From GH45 sp046704385 (GTDB lineage: Bacteria; Bacteroidota; Bacteroidia; Bacteroidales; SZUA-534), in the NCBI GenBank assembly GCA_046704385.1, contig JBJKSB010000032.1, positions 1-7,472 on the forward strand: a DNA stretch of 7,472 bases, given 5' to 3'. The notes under the pieces are model-generated. The model ran no database searches. It was given only the letters and a program-made list of their open reading frames with translations, and was not told the DNA's origin. The position numbers and the translations under genes are program-made. Below are positions 6,797 through 7,472 of this stretch, piece by piece; the stretch's first letter is position 1, and each line of letters starts with the position of its first letter.

Positions 6797-7472
6797 TTAT
6801 TTAAATTTCTTTTCCAATTCATCCATTCCAATAATGGTAATAATTGTTTTTCCGTCAGGAGTTAAGTTTGGCATTTGTGATGCAAAAAGTTTGTCGTTTA
6901 TATGTGCCATTTCCTCCTGTGTTAACATTTTGCCGTAAGGGATGGACAAAAACTTTGCCAACGATTCTACTAAATTTTCTCTTACTGCCTGCACAAATTC
7001 CTTTTCGTTATTTTTTATATGGTCAACAATCTGAATGACCCATTCGTTCACATCCTTATCGGGAAATTCAGCAGGAACACAATTGAGTACAAAAGTATTT
7101 TTTCCGAAAGGTTCTGCCTCAAAGCCCAGACGGTTTATTTCAGGTATAATACTTTTAAATAATTCAGCCTCAATGTTGCCCAATTCAATTTTTTGAGGAT
7201 ACAACAACTTTTGTCCTATGCCGCTTTGAGCACCGAGTTTATAAATGTATTCATCGTAAATAATCCGCTGATGTGCTCTTTTCTGATCAATTACTATTAA
7301 ACCTGACTTTACGACAGTAATAATAAATTTACCTTTTACCTGGAAAAACCGGCTGGTTTCATTGGTTGGTTCATGATTCAGTAGGGGTTGTATATCTTGT
7401 TCCCTTTCGTGCTCCGCTTCATGGCTGTCTTCTGATTCATCTTCAGTTTGGGTTAACGAATCAAATTGGGGT
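6797..7472 (-). CDS. mutL: DNA mismatch repair protein MutL, C-terminal part (5' end outside window)
   Basis: About 224 residues from the C-terminus of MutL, the mismatch-repair matchmaker that links MutS recognition to strand incision. The reading frame is open to the right edge, so the ATPase domain lies outside. An acidic linker comes first (partial residues about 10-27, rich in Glu, Asp and His). The C-terminal dimerisation domain follows, from FFQVKGKFIITVV (42-54) to the end. The region that carries the endonuclease motif DQHAxxExxxxE in many MutL proteins reads DQKRAHQRIIYDE (62-74). The later CPHGRPT-like site reads NLTPDGKT (residues at 6848-6871), without Cys or His. Nuclease activity is therefore doubtful. 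A TTG at 7207 is internal, not a start. The two rhomboids follow on the same strand. Confidence 0.93.
   Translation of the reverse strand, partial: PQFDSLTQTEDESEDSHEAEHEREQDIQPLLNHEPTNETSRFFQVKGKFIITVVKSGLIVIDQKRAHQRIIYDEYIYKLGAQSGIGQKLLYPQKIELGNIEAELFKSIIPEINRLGFEAEPFGKNTFVLNCVPAEFPDKDVNEWVIQIVDHIKNNEKEFVQAVRENLVESLAKFLSIPYGKMLTQEEMAHINDKLFASQMPNLTPDGKTIITIIGMDELEKKFK

Noticed and set aside
6788..6800. Inverted repeat ATAACC-A-GGTTAT over the mutL stop codon
   Set aside because: The arms are only 6 bases with a one-base centre and no T-tract; it is neither a convincing terminator nor a clear operator.
6797..7207. A separate small 136-codon gene starting at TTG 7207
   Set aside because: The frame continues upstream without a stop to the window edge and encodes the preceding part of the MutL C-terminal domain, so the TTG is an internal Leu codon.

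Overview
The window reads as chromosomal DNA of a Bacteroidota, probably a Bacteroidales or Marinilabiliales relative; the order is an inference. The grounds are: low GC; start codons without a clear Shine-Dalgarno sequence; two sites matching the Bacteroidota -7 promoter consensus TAnnTTTG; a type B T9SS sorting domain (CHU_C); a rhomboid with a DUF6576-like tail; and a MutL C-terminus of the Bacteroidota kind.

Layout, from right to left, because all genes but one are on the minus strand. The right edge holds the C-terminal part of mutL (cut by the window end). It is followed by two tandem rhomboid intramembrane proteases. Next comes one plus-strand gene, a family 2 glycosyltransferase, which converges on the second rhomboid with a single base between stop codons. 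A divergent intergenic region of about 230 bases separates it from a membrane-anchored endonuclease/exonuclease/phosphatase (EEP) protein. From recalled knowledge, mutL, rhomboid, rhomboid and EEP are often neighbours on one strand in Bacteroidota. The glycosyltransferase therefore looks like an insertion into that block.

The left third is a compact three-gene operon for surface polysaccharide and secretion. It encodes a small secreted protein with two PKD domains and a CHU_C domain, then an O-antigen ligase/polymerase-like membrane protein 9 bases downstream, then a WaaE/KdtX-like family 2 glycosyltransferase. The last gene is cut by the window start and overlaps the ligase stop by ATGA. A good candidate promoter precedes the PKD gene and another precedes the EEP gene.

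I see no mobile element, CRISPR array, RNA gene or clearly novel system. The points most worth checking are the glycosyltransferase insertion, the degenerate MutL endonuclease motif, and the pairing of a T9SS cargo-like protein with an O-antigen ligase.
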